Origin: Cercophora sp. LCS_1 | Lineage: Eukaryota; Ascomycota; Sordariomycetes; Sordariales; Lasiosphaeriaceae | Direction of reading: 5' to 3' | DNA: 64,000 nucleotides | Assembly (NCBI GenBank): GCA_036250225.1 | Contig: JAPZLL010000011.1 | Location: 186,001 to 250,000, forward strand | In this document: in pieces, positions 20,485 through 30,303 of the stretch | Layout: each line of letters starts with the position of its first letter | Numbering within the stretch: position 1 is the stretch's first letter | Translations under genes and position numbers: made by a program | Notes under the pieces: generated by a model | The model's database searches: none | What the model saw: the letters and a program-made list of their open reading frames with translations, nothing else | Told to the model about the DNA's origin: nothing

Positions 20485-21787
20485 ATGCCTTCCTCTAGCT
20501 CAACCTCGCAATCTTCCAACATGCGTCAAATCCACGACGCAGGCGACAAACGGGGCCCTCGCAGAAGGAAGCCCGTCCCGAAGAACAGCACGCCGAACAC
20601 CGACAGAAGAGTCCCTGTCCCACGTCAAGCCACCACCAACGCCACGCCAAACCAACAAAGAAAAGCCGTCTTGGAGGAACAATACCGACGCCAGTTGGAA
20701 GACATCCAGCGCATCTTCGCAGCGCTTCAAGACGGAGAACAGCAGCGCCTGGCAGCAGAAAAGATCAGACAACTCGAGCACGACTACAACGCGGCAAAGC
20801 AAGAAATAATCCGACTGCGTGAACTCCTAGCCCTCGAGCAGACCAGAGCCCGCGCAGCTCATGACAAGCGAGAAAGACCACCCCACGCAGTCCGCACCCA
20901 ACCAATCGAAACAGCGACGCGAAACCAAATCGCCGGTTTGGAGAACAAACTCCTCCATCTCGAACAAGAGATGAAACGCCGGACTCTCCTCGAGCGCGAG
21001 CGCTACGCCAAGCTCTCGCAGGGCATCAACACAGACACCCTCACCCCCGTCATTGCAGAGGACCGCCACAGGCAAGTCCTCGAGGCATACGACACCTTTC
21101 GACGGACGAGGGATTGGGACGTCGTCAGGGAACATTTCCCCGAGCTCTGGGAACTCCACATTCGTTTTAAATCGTGGGAGGATGCGCGAAGAGCTGTCCC
21201 TGCGGAGATCGCCAACAAGGAACGCAGCAAGGTGATCCATTTGCGATTCGATCGAGCGGGCAGGTTCGTAGCTACATCCACGTTTTATGATACAGGAAAT
21301 AGACTTGGGCGGTTGCTTTCGGTGAGGAAGCTTCGCGAGCTGGGGTGTAGCCTAGATCATGTCGATAGGTCTAAGCGAGTCAAGTTTCGAGGCGCGACGG
21401 GGGAGGCTGGGTACACGCTTGGGTCCATTACGCTGGAGAGAGACGGGTCGTCGATGTTTCCGGAACGGAGGGATATTTCCTTTCATGTGTGGGAGGATCC
21501 TGTGGGGTTGGGAGATGTCTTGTTTGGTGCGGATGAGGACTCGGGGCTTGAGCCTGGTGATGATGGGGTTCCGGTTTTGCTGCCGATTAAACCTGTGGAG
21601 AAGGAGTCACATGGTGAGTTTATCCTTTTGAGAGATTTGGCACCTGCTAACAGTTCTTCCAGATGAAAGGGCTGAAGGGGATGAGTATGAGCTGCTGTTG
21701 TATGGAAGCGGCAGACCAGAGAGGGCTCCTCCGCCTCAGCAAAAGCCCACAGGCGGTGATGGCTGTTCTTGTTGTATTGTCATGTAA
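20485..21787 (+). CDS. Coiled-coil protein with retropepsin-like domain and CaaX box (417 aa)
   Basis: Exons are 20485-21613 and 21663-21787, with a 49-base intron (GTGAGT..TTCCAG). Residues 1-60 are basic and disordered. About 60-185 is a Gln/Glu/Arg-rich coiled coil (RRQLEDIQRIFAALQDGEQQ). About 245-350 resembles a single-domain aspartic protease of the retropepsin type. It has a beta-strand leading to YDTGNRLGRLLSV, with Asp269-Thr270-Gly271 at the catalytic-triad position. A later GYTLGSITLE strand follows. After the splice the protein ends GGDGCSCCIVM. CIVM is a good CaaX farnesylation box, with two extra cysteines upstream that could be palmitoylated. A membrane-attached protein is therefore predicted. 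Whether the DTG is catalytic is unproven, since retropepsins work as dimers and many fungal copies are inactive. I know no named gene with this layout. Confidence 0.75.
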
Positions 21788-21950
21788 TTTGCGTCCAAGG
21801 CCCCGCCGAAACGGAGGCGCAGATTTGCACACGTGACACCAGTGGTCCTGAGTGAGAGCATACAGAAATAACAACTAAATTATGCATACCCATCCAAATC
21901 TGGCCTGGGATTATCAGTGCTCATGTGACTTGCCTCTTGATTCGTTATCA

Positions 21951-22947
21951 TCAAGCACTACCCTCAACAAAAGCAGCATCTCCGTTACTATCTTCCGCAC
22001 TCATTGTGCCGTAAGCCGAATCAGGTGGGAGTTTTGAGGCAGCCTCGTCGAGGCCTCGCTGGACGAAGACTTCCACCGATGAGCAGTCTTCAGGAGCCCA
22101 CAGGCTCGGCCAGTTAGGAAAAGCATCGTCAAATGAAAACATATTTCCGATCTCTGTCGCCGAGAAAGAAAATCCGGTGTTCATTGCTGTCGCGGCTGCG
22201 CTATCTGCTTCCTCACTGACAGCCGGTCTGTGCCCCGAATTTCCAGCACCCGGAGACTTGCTGTCAACTCTTGTTGTCGTAGACGACAAAGGAGTTGTGG
22301 GTGATGTCTGCTGTTGGTGGTTCCTTCGGAAGTTGGTTAACAGTTGAAGCTGAGTCCGTCTGAATAGCTCGACGATGTCAACATGTTCGTCGGCACCTTG
22401 CTCTAATACGGACTGCAAGTCCGCATCTGGTATCGTTCTGACGTATTCTTCAAAGTCGTCAAGCGAGCTCCGTTGTCGAACCTCGGTGTACTCGTAGTCT
22501 AGAGGAGTCAGGTCAGTACTCGTATCATTGAGAAGTGGCGATTAGCCAAGGAGGACAAGGTGATGGAATGCGAGTCTCAGGGACGTGAGGGAAGAGAATA
22601 CTGTAAGCCTGCTTCCACTTTTCCACCTCGGGCAACTCGGCAACCCCTCTCTTGCGGGACTTGAGTTGACTCTCTTGCTTTGAGTCAAACCCTTAATACT
22701 ATTGAACCATCGGATGTCAAGCTCGAAACCTGCTCCGCCATCGACGACGCATTCCTGCGTGCTAGACCCGAGGTGTAATTTTCTCCAACAAATCCTCAAC
22801 CTGTTCATGTACTTTCTTAAGGCGCCCGCTGGATAGATCCATAGTTGGTCCAGAAGAGTACGTTTCTCCCAAAAGCAGTCGTCTCTGCAGATCCGAGGCG
22901 TTCTCAACCCAGTCCCGTACCATCCTTCTCCTCTGCCGACTCGACAT
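21951..22947 (-). pseudogene. Relic of a fungal C2H2-type regulator-like gene
   Basis: Pieces on the minus strand match a common Pezizomycotina protein type. In that type, degenerate C2H2 zinc-finger residues are followed by a GF..SIKGL segment, a basic SRKR stretch, a W..Y.ILFP motif, PSPYYE and an acidic EEY region. Here I read GAGFELDIRWFNSIKGLT, then in another frame QLKSRKRGVAELPEVEKWKQ and AYSILFPHVPETRIPSP. Across an intron with a poor donor (GTCCTC) and a good acceptor (CTCTAG) comes YYEYTEVRQRSSLDDFEEY, ending at 21951. At least one frameshift lies near 22,670, and the zinc-finger half is not recoverable. An open frame at 22947 (MSSRQRRRMVRDWVENASD) may be the old start or chance. 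I call it a decayed gene; a missed exon could explain part of the disruption. Confidence 0.45.
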
Positions 22948-23127
22948 TTGTGTTGTTTCACCTATGCCCCGTTCTCAAACAACAACCTATCTCTGACCTC
23001 ACCCGAATCTGTCATATCATCTGGTGCTGTTTCCGGAAGCGCAACTCGCTGTGGGTGTTGTGCATCTGAGCTGGGATATGTCACTGGGTGGGTATGTTGC
23101 TTTGGTCTATAATTCCTCTCCACATCA

Positions 23128-23777
23128 TCAGACCAAGATTTCGTCTTTCAAGGCGATGTTCTTCAGTCGCAGTTGGTTTCTTTGAATCCGTGCGTTGATT
23201 TCAGCTGCGACGTAGAGATGAACATCCTGGTTTTGGGCTTCAATATCAACATGGGTGAAGGTATCAATAACGACTTGTCGTATTTCCTGCCCGCCCCGGC
23301 TCAGAACACATATGGATGCATTTGGCGCGTTGTCAGCGATGGCAGTCAACACCCTCACAACGTCAGCCGCGTTGCCGTCGCACTCATCGACGCCATCGAT
23401 GACAACGGAAACCGAACCAAAGCACCCGCACCCCGTCATTTTCTCAACGACGTCCCTCGTCATCCAAGCAGTCGGACTCGTTGACACACCATGTTCGGGG
23501 TGTAGTTCCTTGTAGTAGCTCTCGAGAATCTCGTACGCGTCTGGGTTCTGCCGGGCAAGCTGGGCTGCCATGGTCGTGAGGATATTTATTGGCTGTTGGG
23601 TCTGACTGTCTTTGTATTGACAAAAAAGAAGGCGATACCAGTGGAGATGGAGCCTAGTCGGGGAATCTCGGATATCACAACTCCGGCGAGGACTGCCCTT
23701 GTACCTGGCTGTTCAGTCATGCTGATGCAATCTCGAACGGGGGTTTCAGCTGCGTTAGTTCTTGTGTCGTTGTCCAT
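23128..23777 (-). pseudogene. NACHT-domain relic lacking the P-loop Lys
   Basis: Minus-strand frames from 23777 to 23128 spell part of a NACHT ATPase. The segment GTRAVLAGVVISEI stands where a P-loop (G-x-G-K) should be, followed by STGIAFFFVN. After a one-base frameshift near 23,615 the frame reads QQPINILTTMAAQLARQN and PDAYEILESYYKELHPE. Walker B SVSVVIDGVDECDG and the sensor stretch ASICVLSRGGQEIRQ follow, before a stop at 23128 just past ARIQRNQLRLKN. The Gly-Lys of the P-loop appears to be replaced by a single Arg, as if three bases were lost. No N-terminal domain or repeats could be found on either side. It is best read as the remains of a third STAND receptor. Confidence 0.65.
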
Positions 23778-24054
23778 TTGTCACGTGCCTTGTTCTCTCG
23801 CTCCCAATCTTTCTGATCGCTCCTTCCGGGGCTGAGGTCCAGACGGCCTATTGGCGCTCAGCTCAACCTGGGCTGGCACGGGGTTTTGGGCCTTTTCGGC
23901 AGGAGCTGTCTAGTAAAGCGCATGCACAACTTTGAGGCACAAAAAGGACTGTGGCATCTAAAATTTGACGTAACTACGCGGTCGAAACAGTTTACTTGGC
24001 CATTCTCTGTGTATCTTTGACCAACCTAGGCTCAAGTTTGTCCATTTTGAGTCC

Positions 24055-25664
24055 TCAGACTGTGAATCTGAACCACGGGACATCATCCGCCAGCTCTGCC
24101 TCCAGTGCCTTTTGCTCTTCTGTCAGCTCGTGCCTTCCCCCTGGAGCTGCTAACAGCGCCTCTCGGCGAGCATTCTCCCTCCGGCACCACATCGACATGA
24201 AGGAGGTCAAAAAGAACGCCATGCCTACAAACCCGATTAGGATGCTGTGTCCAGTAACGTATCTCGGTCCGTCGCGCGTCAGGTAGACATATGAGGCGAT
24301 GATTCCGCCACAGTTGCCTCCCATGACCTGCATGGCAATCCCCGTTCCACGCTTCAAGCTCCCGCCAATGTTGCCGCTGTTCCACGCCAGTCCAAGAGGT
24401 ATCTGGGGATAGATTCCTGGGTTCATCAGCAGAGCTTCTCGACCAAGACTATGTGACTTACCAATAGCAGCGAGTACCGTTCCAGCATATTGGATCGACG
24501 CATTGCCTGCGGCAGCAAGCATCGAGAAGCCTGCGATGGCGACGAGTTGGAACCCCAGCAGGAACACGCCCCTCTGTCGGTATCGATCGGCCAACCAACT
24601 TGCAGCGATGGTGAAGAAACAGGCGCAAACATACGGCGGCACGCTCATCAGCTGAGCATTGTTCGCTGTGTATCCCATGTTCTTAATGATCGTCGGTAAG
24701 AACAACGAGAAGGAGTAGATGGGGCAAAAGCCCGCCATGCAAATGAGCATGTGAATGTAAATCTTCCAGTCCTTCAGCGCCTGAAACACGTATTTGATGT
24801 CGAACTCGTTGGATAAATGGCCATGGTCCTCCTTGAGCCGTCGTTCGACTTCGGCCCTCTCATCTCCTGTCAGAAACTGGGCACTACCTTTGTCAGCTTG
24901 ACTCGTCCATCAAGGCAGGAGACTCACGTAGCAGGGTAGTCGTAGATAGCCCAATACGCCGAAAAAGATACCAAGATGCTCAGCAGGCCCTCCAACACAA
25001 AGATCCACTGCCATGCTGACATGCCTCCAACACCACTCATCTCGGCGATTCCCCTGGCCAGAATCCCACCAAATGCGCCCGCCAGGGTCGCTGCCGAGAA
25101 GAACAACGCCATCCGGAAGCCACACTCATGTCGGCAATACCACTGTGTGATGTAGTAGTTGACGCCAGGGAAGAGCCCGCCCTCAAAAACGCCGAGCAGG
25201 ACCCTCGTCGCCATTAGCCCCTGATAGCCCCTGACGAACCCCTGGCCGATCATGGCCGCAGACCAGCACACCATGATGAATGTCAGCCAAACCGACGGGC
25301 GCACCCGCTTCATCATCATGTTGCTGGGGATCTCAGCGGCGATATAAAAGGGGAAGAGCACGGCAAGACAGTCATTGTACTGCAGCCCCTGAAGATGCAA
25401 GTCTTGCTCAAGATTATCAAGGCGAGCATTTCCGATATTCGTTCGATCGAGGAAGCAAAGCCTGCGTCCGTCAGCACCCATCAAAACAACGAAGAGGTGC
25501 ACATACAGATAAATGAGCGACATGAACGGAATGATATGCCAATCCAACCGCCAAAGCAATCGCTTCGTCGTCTTCTCATCCCACCCCTGGATCTCCGCAT
25601 CAACGACAACAATTGACGCCGCCGCCGACGTTTCCTCAGTCGGGAGGTTCGCTTTCTTCTCCAT
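24055..25664 (-). CDS. MFS transporter, anion:cation symporter (Dal5/Tna1-like) family
   Basis: Four exons, 25664-25507, 25461-24928, 24883-24462 and 24416-24055, join through introns of 45, 44 and 45 bases into 491 residues. The splice joins rebuild family motifs: LIYLLCFLDRTNIGNARL in TM1, DYPATAQFLTGDERAEVE in the central loop and AIGIYPQIPLGLAWNSGN in TM8. ACS-family carriers import organic anions such as allantoate, nicotinate, biotin precursors or pantothenate at the plasma membrane by proton symport. LLGVFEGGLFPGVNYYITQW and WQWIFVLEGLLSI are typical of the group. About 12 transmembrane helices are expected. The real substrate cannot be fixed by sequence alone. No partner catabolic gene lies beside it. 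Confidence 0.9.
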
Positions 25665-26451
25665 CCTAATCTTCTTGCTTACCCTCTTAAATCCAAATGC
25701 GACGTGCAAAACCACAAGCCAATTCCAAACATTCAAAGCCCATCCCTCTTGACAAGCCGTTGACACCAGGACATCCGCCCCTTATGACAACAAACCTACC
25801 CGGCCTATCCGGCCTCCCAAATCTCAAAATAAGCCATCCCGCCATCGGCGTGCTTTGCGCAACACCGGATATTGGCTCGGGATACGATCCCGGCTAGGCA
25901 GATAGAGATTGCCGCGGTGTGAGACAGGGCAGAACCATGCATGAGCGACGCGCCGCCGACGGCAAGTCAAGTCATGTCGTTCAGCAGCGAATGGGTGCCA
26001 AGAACAAGTGCCGAAAGGTTTCCAATCCCGACCCGTCAGACATGGATGGTGGATCTGTGTTGTGACACCTTCCGGATATAAAAGGCTTGTTTTCGGGCCG
26101 GTGCAGATCCTTCGGACTTTTTTAAACGGTCGTGCAGGGCGGCAGACGGTGGTATATCTCAGCGAGGGTTGCAGCATCGGATTCACTCGGGTTGATGTGT
26201 GTCTTTGGGGGCGTTTCTTCGTTGACGCCATGCTCTGCTTGAGGCCGTAGGGTTACTTTGACGGAGCCGAGGCGGGATTGATGCGCAAGGCAAGTCTCGG
26301 TCCACCTGTCAGTCAAGGCGGCATTGCGAGCCGCATCGTGTGGGACAGCATCTTCTCAGCCAGGCAAAAAAGACAGGGGCAGAGACAATCAATCACCACA
26401 TCGCCAAAACGACAAAAAGGAGACTCCTGAATTGCTTCAGGAGATGAGACG
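25665..26451. other. Intergenic region upstream of the MFS gene
   Basis: The 787 bases between the transporter start and the tRNA hold no convincing coding frame. A perfect short inverted repeat (CCTGAATTGCTTCAGG) occurs at 26426-26441, just downstream of the minus-strand tRNA. No other element is evident. Confidence 0.4.
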
Positions 26452-26540
26452 GGTCTGGCCGGGGATTGAACCCGGGACCTCTCGCAATACTGCTGTAGGG
26501 TGAACCCTAAGCGAGAATCATACCACTAGACCACCAGACC
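26452..26540 (-). tRNA. tRNA-Pro(AGG) with intron
   Basis: Read on the minus strand, the sequence starts GGTCTGGTGGTCTAGTGGTA and ends GGCCAGACC. It has a perfect 7-bp acceptor stem (GGTCTGG/CCAGACC), a D-arm with the A-box, and a T-arm with the B-box GGTTCAATCC. The anticodon stem CTCGC/GCGAG encloses TTAGGGT, giving anticodon AGG (Pro). An intron of about 17-18 bases interrupts the loop one base 3' of the anticodon, the usual position. The mature length is about 71-72 nt. Confidence 0.93.
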
Positions 26541-26801
26541 TTGTATTTGTTGAGATGCCGGTTTCTTATTTGGCAACATATTTGTGGGAGCGGTGTGGAG
26601 GTTGAGGACTTGGACGAACTGATGGAGCGCTATCGCAGTTTCGCGTGCAAAATGGCTGGACAAAGTTAGTGGCATAATCCGCGGGAGCTGGCGGATTTGC
26701 CCGTCATTTGCTGGCCCGCCCATGACTCCTCCCAGGGTGGTCAATGCACGCCTGCGAATTTTGAAAAGTTTGCGGTTGCGCACGGACCGTTTCTGAGGGG
26801 G

Positions 26802-26809
26802 TATAAAAT
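26802..26809 (+). promoter_or_regulatory. TATA box of the U6 gene
   Basis: TATAAAAT lies about 53 bases before the predicted 5' end of U6. It is the only TATA-like element there, so it is the likely TFIIIB/TBP site, although the spacing is longer than the roughly 30 bases known in budding yeast. Confidence 0.6.
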
Positions 26810-26854
26810 CTTCGCCCCTCCCTCCGCCTTTCACTTTTTCCTCTTTCTTTCCTC

Positions 26855-26953
26855 GCCCTTCGGGGCATTTGGTCATTTGAAACGATACAGAGAAGATTAG
26901 CATGGCCCCTGCACTAAGGATGACACGCTACTCAAAGAGACGCTAAACATTTT
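26855..26953 (+). ncRNA. U6: U6 spliceosomal snRNA
   Basis: The sequence contains the 5' hairpin GCCCTTCGGGGC, then CATTTGGTC, the invariant ACAGAGA box (GATACAGAGAAGATTAGCAT), GGCCCCTGCACTAAGGATGA (the U4/U6 pairing and catalytic AGC region) and CACGCTACTCAAAGAGACGC. It ends in a seven-T Pol III terminator. No intron interrupts it. U6 forms the catalytic centre of the spliceosome with U2. It is on the strand opposite to the adjacent tRNA and is followed by the repeat array. Confidence 0.96.
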
Positions 26954-26956
26954 TTT
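26950..26956 (+). terminator. Pol III T-run terminator of U6
   Basis: Seven consecutive T residues follow GCTAAACA at the end of U6, the expected RNA polymerase III stop signal. Confidence 0.9.
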
Positions 26957-27125
26957 CACTGTGATCGAGGCCTTTGGTCACGACATGGAGAAGACTAGAG
27001 AAGAGATTGTTGGAAGCGGTGGAATCAAGGGTTCGGTGTCGGGCAGGAGAAAATTTTGGTGGTGATAAGTCCACTAGTTTGTGCGGCGTAGGAATCATCA
27101 ACTCGGGCACCCACGCCGCGCGACG

Positions 27126-28151
27126 GAAAATGCAGCGACAACATGTATCTCTAGCGCGACTCGGTGTTCAAGCGCCCTGCTGATGCTGAGAAGCGACCTT
27201 TGTTTAACATCCAGGACGATCTGAGATGGTGAGAAACGACGCGTCGTCGACGCGTCCTGCCGCCTCGGTCGCCTCGCAGACGGTGAAAATTGCAGCGAAA
27301 GGTTGGGATTTCGCAACGTGTGCACTCACTAACTGCAGCTTGGGAGACGAGAACTGGATCTCATGAGTTCTTCACCTCCGACTCGTAAAACGTGGATTGC
27401 CTAGAGTATCAAAAAAAAAAAAAAAAAAAAACCATTCATCCTGTATCCCTGTCCTGTCGGCAGCCTGACACAGCCCCCTTGCGGAGGATGAAAATTGCAG
27501 TGACGGCAACTTTCTCTCGCGCGACTTGGGGTGCTGGGTCCCGGGGAGCCTCGTCTGACGTCAAATGGTTGAACGACCCCCACATTCCGTGGCGAGAAAT
27601 GCTTCACTCTGTCACGACCATCCCACCACCCGAAATGCAAATCGAATCCCTCTTGCGAGATGAAAATTGCAGTGATTTCCTGTTAAGAGTCAGGACTTAG
27701 CGAGCGCTGGAATTGAAGCATTCAACTTTTCGGACATCATAATGCGGGGTCGGCGGTTGACAGCTGCCGCCAGCTGAAAGGAAATTCGCGCAGCGGATGG
27801 GACAAGGTTAGTCATGATCCATACCCTCGTAGAGTGGGAAAATTGCAGTGTGCTGCGCGTTTGAGGAGGATCTCGACAGCCGACACCAACACATCCGACA
27901 CCTCGCGCGAAAGTCGGCTCAGAACCGCACGATTGTTGTTGCAGCCACCAGCGAAAAAAGAAAAATTGCAGTGCTCGCAGCAGCAACATGCTGCGCCACT
28001 ACACGCCACGTGCAGCCCATCCTCTCAAGCAAAGCCAAAATTGCAGTGATTCTGTAATCGGAAATGCGGTACCGTGTTGGGAACTTGGGATTCCAGGAAC
28101 CAGAGCCCAAGCGCCGGCTCCCTCACTCTACCCTGGGTCAAAATTGCAGTG
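27126..28151 (+). repeat. Array of degenerate repeats with core AAAATTGCAGTG (8 copies)
   Basis: Copies of the core start at 27126 (AAAATGCAGCG variant), 27286 (..GCAGCG), 27491, 27663, 27839, 27962, 28037 and 28140, all in the same orientation. Start-to-start spacings are 160, 205, 172, 176, 123, 75 and 103 bases. Flanks of the first four copies also resemble each other: CTTGCG(G)AG(G)ATGA occurs before copies 3 and 4, and a GCGCGACT(T/C)GG segment follows copies 1 and 3. In several copies the core is followed by a short inverted repeat of different sequence, such as CTTTG/CAAAG after copy 8, GATT/AATC after copy 7 and TCCTG/CAGGA after copy 4. On the minus strand each core reads CACTGCAATTTT, ending in a T-run. 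The region has no convincing protein-coding frame. Function is unknown. It may be a cluster of small structured RNAs, a protein-binding array or a decayed tandem repeat. Confidence 0.75.
27411..27431 (+). repeat. A21 homopolymer
   Basis: Twenty-one consecutive A residues lie between repeat copies 2 and 3. Confidence 0.95.
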
Positions 28152-28444
28152 CTTTGAGATCACAAAGTTGGTACCTTTACATCACATGACACCAACGACG
28201 AAAATCAACCTTTCGCCGCCCTCGTGAACGCCCTCCTGGGTATCTCCAACAGCAGGCATGACTCTATCCATTTTCTCCGTCTTCCGCAATTCCGAAGCGT
28301 TGCATCTAATTGTTCAGGCCCGCCACCTCGGCCACCCATCTCTTGATGCTACGCAGCTAAGCTCATGACCCCAAGTCCGCTCGATACCGAACACACACGG
28401 TATCTCCAGATCTTCCTCGTTTAGGCACCCAACAACAGCTGCAG

Positions 28445-29406
28445 CTAATAGTCACACGCCTCTACCATGGCTGCCCTACATCTTGTTTCTCCTTGCTCAA
28501 AAAAGCCGGTTGGTGACAAGAAAAACTGTCGATCACCCATATTCCCCGACATCTTGTTGAACATCCTCACCATCCCGCGGCGTGTCCATAGCCTTGATAC
28601 ATTCCCAGGGTCGCCAGATGATCCGGCATCTGCATAGGCCAAAGTCATGACCGCGATACCTGTCGCAACAGCGGTCGCAACTGATGAACCTGACTTGACC
28701 AACTCGCCCTCAAAATTGCGCAACCAAGCCGAGGGGACATCCTTCCCGAACGTGCCATAGACAGTAGGACCATCCCTGTCCACTGGAGGATCGGTGTCTG
28801 AAAAGAAGACATTGGAGTTGGTCTGCCGTATCGACACAACGGCGTCGTGGTTGGCCGGAAACATCTCTCGCTGATTTCCCCCAGAATTTGAAGCTGCGGC
28901 AAAAAAAAACAGGGTCCTGTCCCTGCGTGATATCTGCGCCTCCCGGATCGCATCGCCGATTGCACTTACTTCCTCCTGGAAACCGAAAGACATGGAAATA
29001 ATGTCGGCCCATTGGTCATGGACGGCCCAACGAATTGCCTGTATCATACGTCGTCTCGTCAATCTCTCGACATCCAACAGTAGGGTCAAAGAAAATGACA
29101 ACATACCTCGGCGACGGAATCACCCGCGTCCTTTAGGCCATCACGGTCCTCGGCGATCCTCGCCACAGAGACGTCGGCGAGCGGAGCGACTTTCATCAAC
29201 AGCGCTGCAACATGTGTGCCATGTCCGTTGTTGTCCACGGGGTTTTTTGAGTCGCCAGCAAAATCTCGCCACGCTTTTACACGCCGCCGCCTGGCGGGTA
29301 TCTTGAAGAATATGGCCTCATTGTCATATCCTGTGTCTAATACCGCTGCTCTAACACTTTGAGTCAACGCGCCGCATCGATCGCGGATGGCGAGATTGAT
29401 CGACAT
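28445..29406 (-). CDS. Subtilisin-like serine protease (S8) domain, N-terminus unresolved
   Basis: Exons 29406-29107 and 29038-28445 join through a 68-base intron (GTATGT..ATACAG), giving AEAIRWAVHDQWADIISMSF. The catalytic triad is present: Asp in AAVLDTGYD, His in NGHGTHVAAL and Ser in SGSSVATAVATG. The oxyanion-hole Asn is in ASNSGG. The first in-frame ATG is at 29406, but the frame stays open about 90 bases further upstream and reads ELAAAESRNWLARLMSIN. That looks like the usual lead-in to the domain, so the start is probably in an upstream exon that I could not find. No signal peptide or propeptide is visible, so an intracellular protease is more likely. Fungal subtilases of this type can be domains of larger defence-like proteins. 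It could be intact with a hidden 5' end, or truncated. Confidence 0.7.
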
Positions 29407-30303
29407 GAGTCGAGCCAGCCAGTTACGAGACTCCGCGGCCGCAAGCTCTTGAGCCTGGCTCGCCTGGATGGAGCAAGTAGGCCGTTCTACAGAACTTTCT
29501 CATTGCGCGGGACACATTGTTCTCGCGGCAACAATTCAGGGATACCGCTGGCAGATGGTGGCACTCGATCAACACGCCTCGTGGCGGCAAGTCCCACTTC
29601 AGGTCAGAAGGGGGGATGCCCTTCGAGTAATTGGCCCTTCGCGAAGCTACTGGGGAGAACACTGCTACTGGACGTCGGTTAGGGAGCAGCAAGTACTTCT
29701 CCACAGAGCCGCGAGGAGCGCCGAGAACAGGGATCACTTTTGCTCTTTGAGCGTTCTTCATAAGTTAGCTGCTACACCAGGTAGTCTTGCTGGTAGATCG
29801 GCTTGGCTGATACTGCCAGAGCGGGACGACCAACTGGCGAAGACTGTGATTGCTGCAGCGGGAGAGTGTGCTGAGGTGAGGATGCTTCATGGAAACTGGC
29901 AGGATTTCATGGCTATTTTTCATCGGCTGGATAACGTGCATGGGAAGGAAACATGAAGGGCGGAGAGGAAGGAAGAGATACTCGCCACGTACTTTTTGGT
30001 ATATCAATACCTCAGTTTTTCAGGCCAAATAATCTCTGACTCGAATGGATGCATGACTCCTTACTTCAATTGCCATTCGATCTTCCAATACACCTGGTTT
30101 GAAGCCGAGAGTTGTGTGATGAAAGATTTGGCTTAGTTACAGCAAACGCCGCACGTGACAGCTCCAAAGAGGGGTTGTCCGTGATGATGATGGCATCCAA
30201 TAGACACATGGGCCATTCAAACAACGAAGCCTTCATTGCCAGACTTAAGGTAACCCAACTTGTGCGTTCCCCTTTTTCGACGCCTTACAGCAGTACCCTC
30301 GAA
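29407..30303. other. Gap between subtilase and beta-trefoil genes
   Basis: About 900 bases carry overlapping open frames on both strands. One is an ATG-started plus frame of 162 residues at 29468-29956, but it has no recognisable domain. The missing N-terminal part of the subtilase should lie here, yet no matching segment is legible, so this stretch may be decayed coding sequence. Confidence 0.35.

Noticed and set aside
27126..28151. The spaced repeats as a CRISPR array
   Set aside because: The core is only 12 bases, spacing is irregular (75-205 bases), flanks are themselves related, and the genome is fungal.
29468..29956. Plus-strand ATG frame of 162 residues as a gene
   Set aside because: No domain, no splice signals, and it overlaps the region where the opposite-strand subtilase N-terminus is expected.
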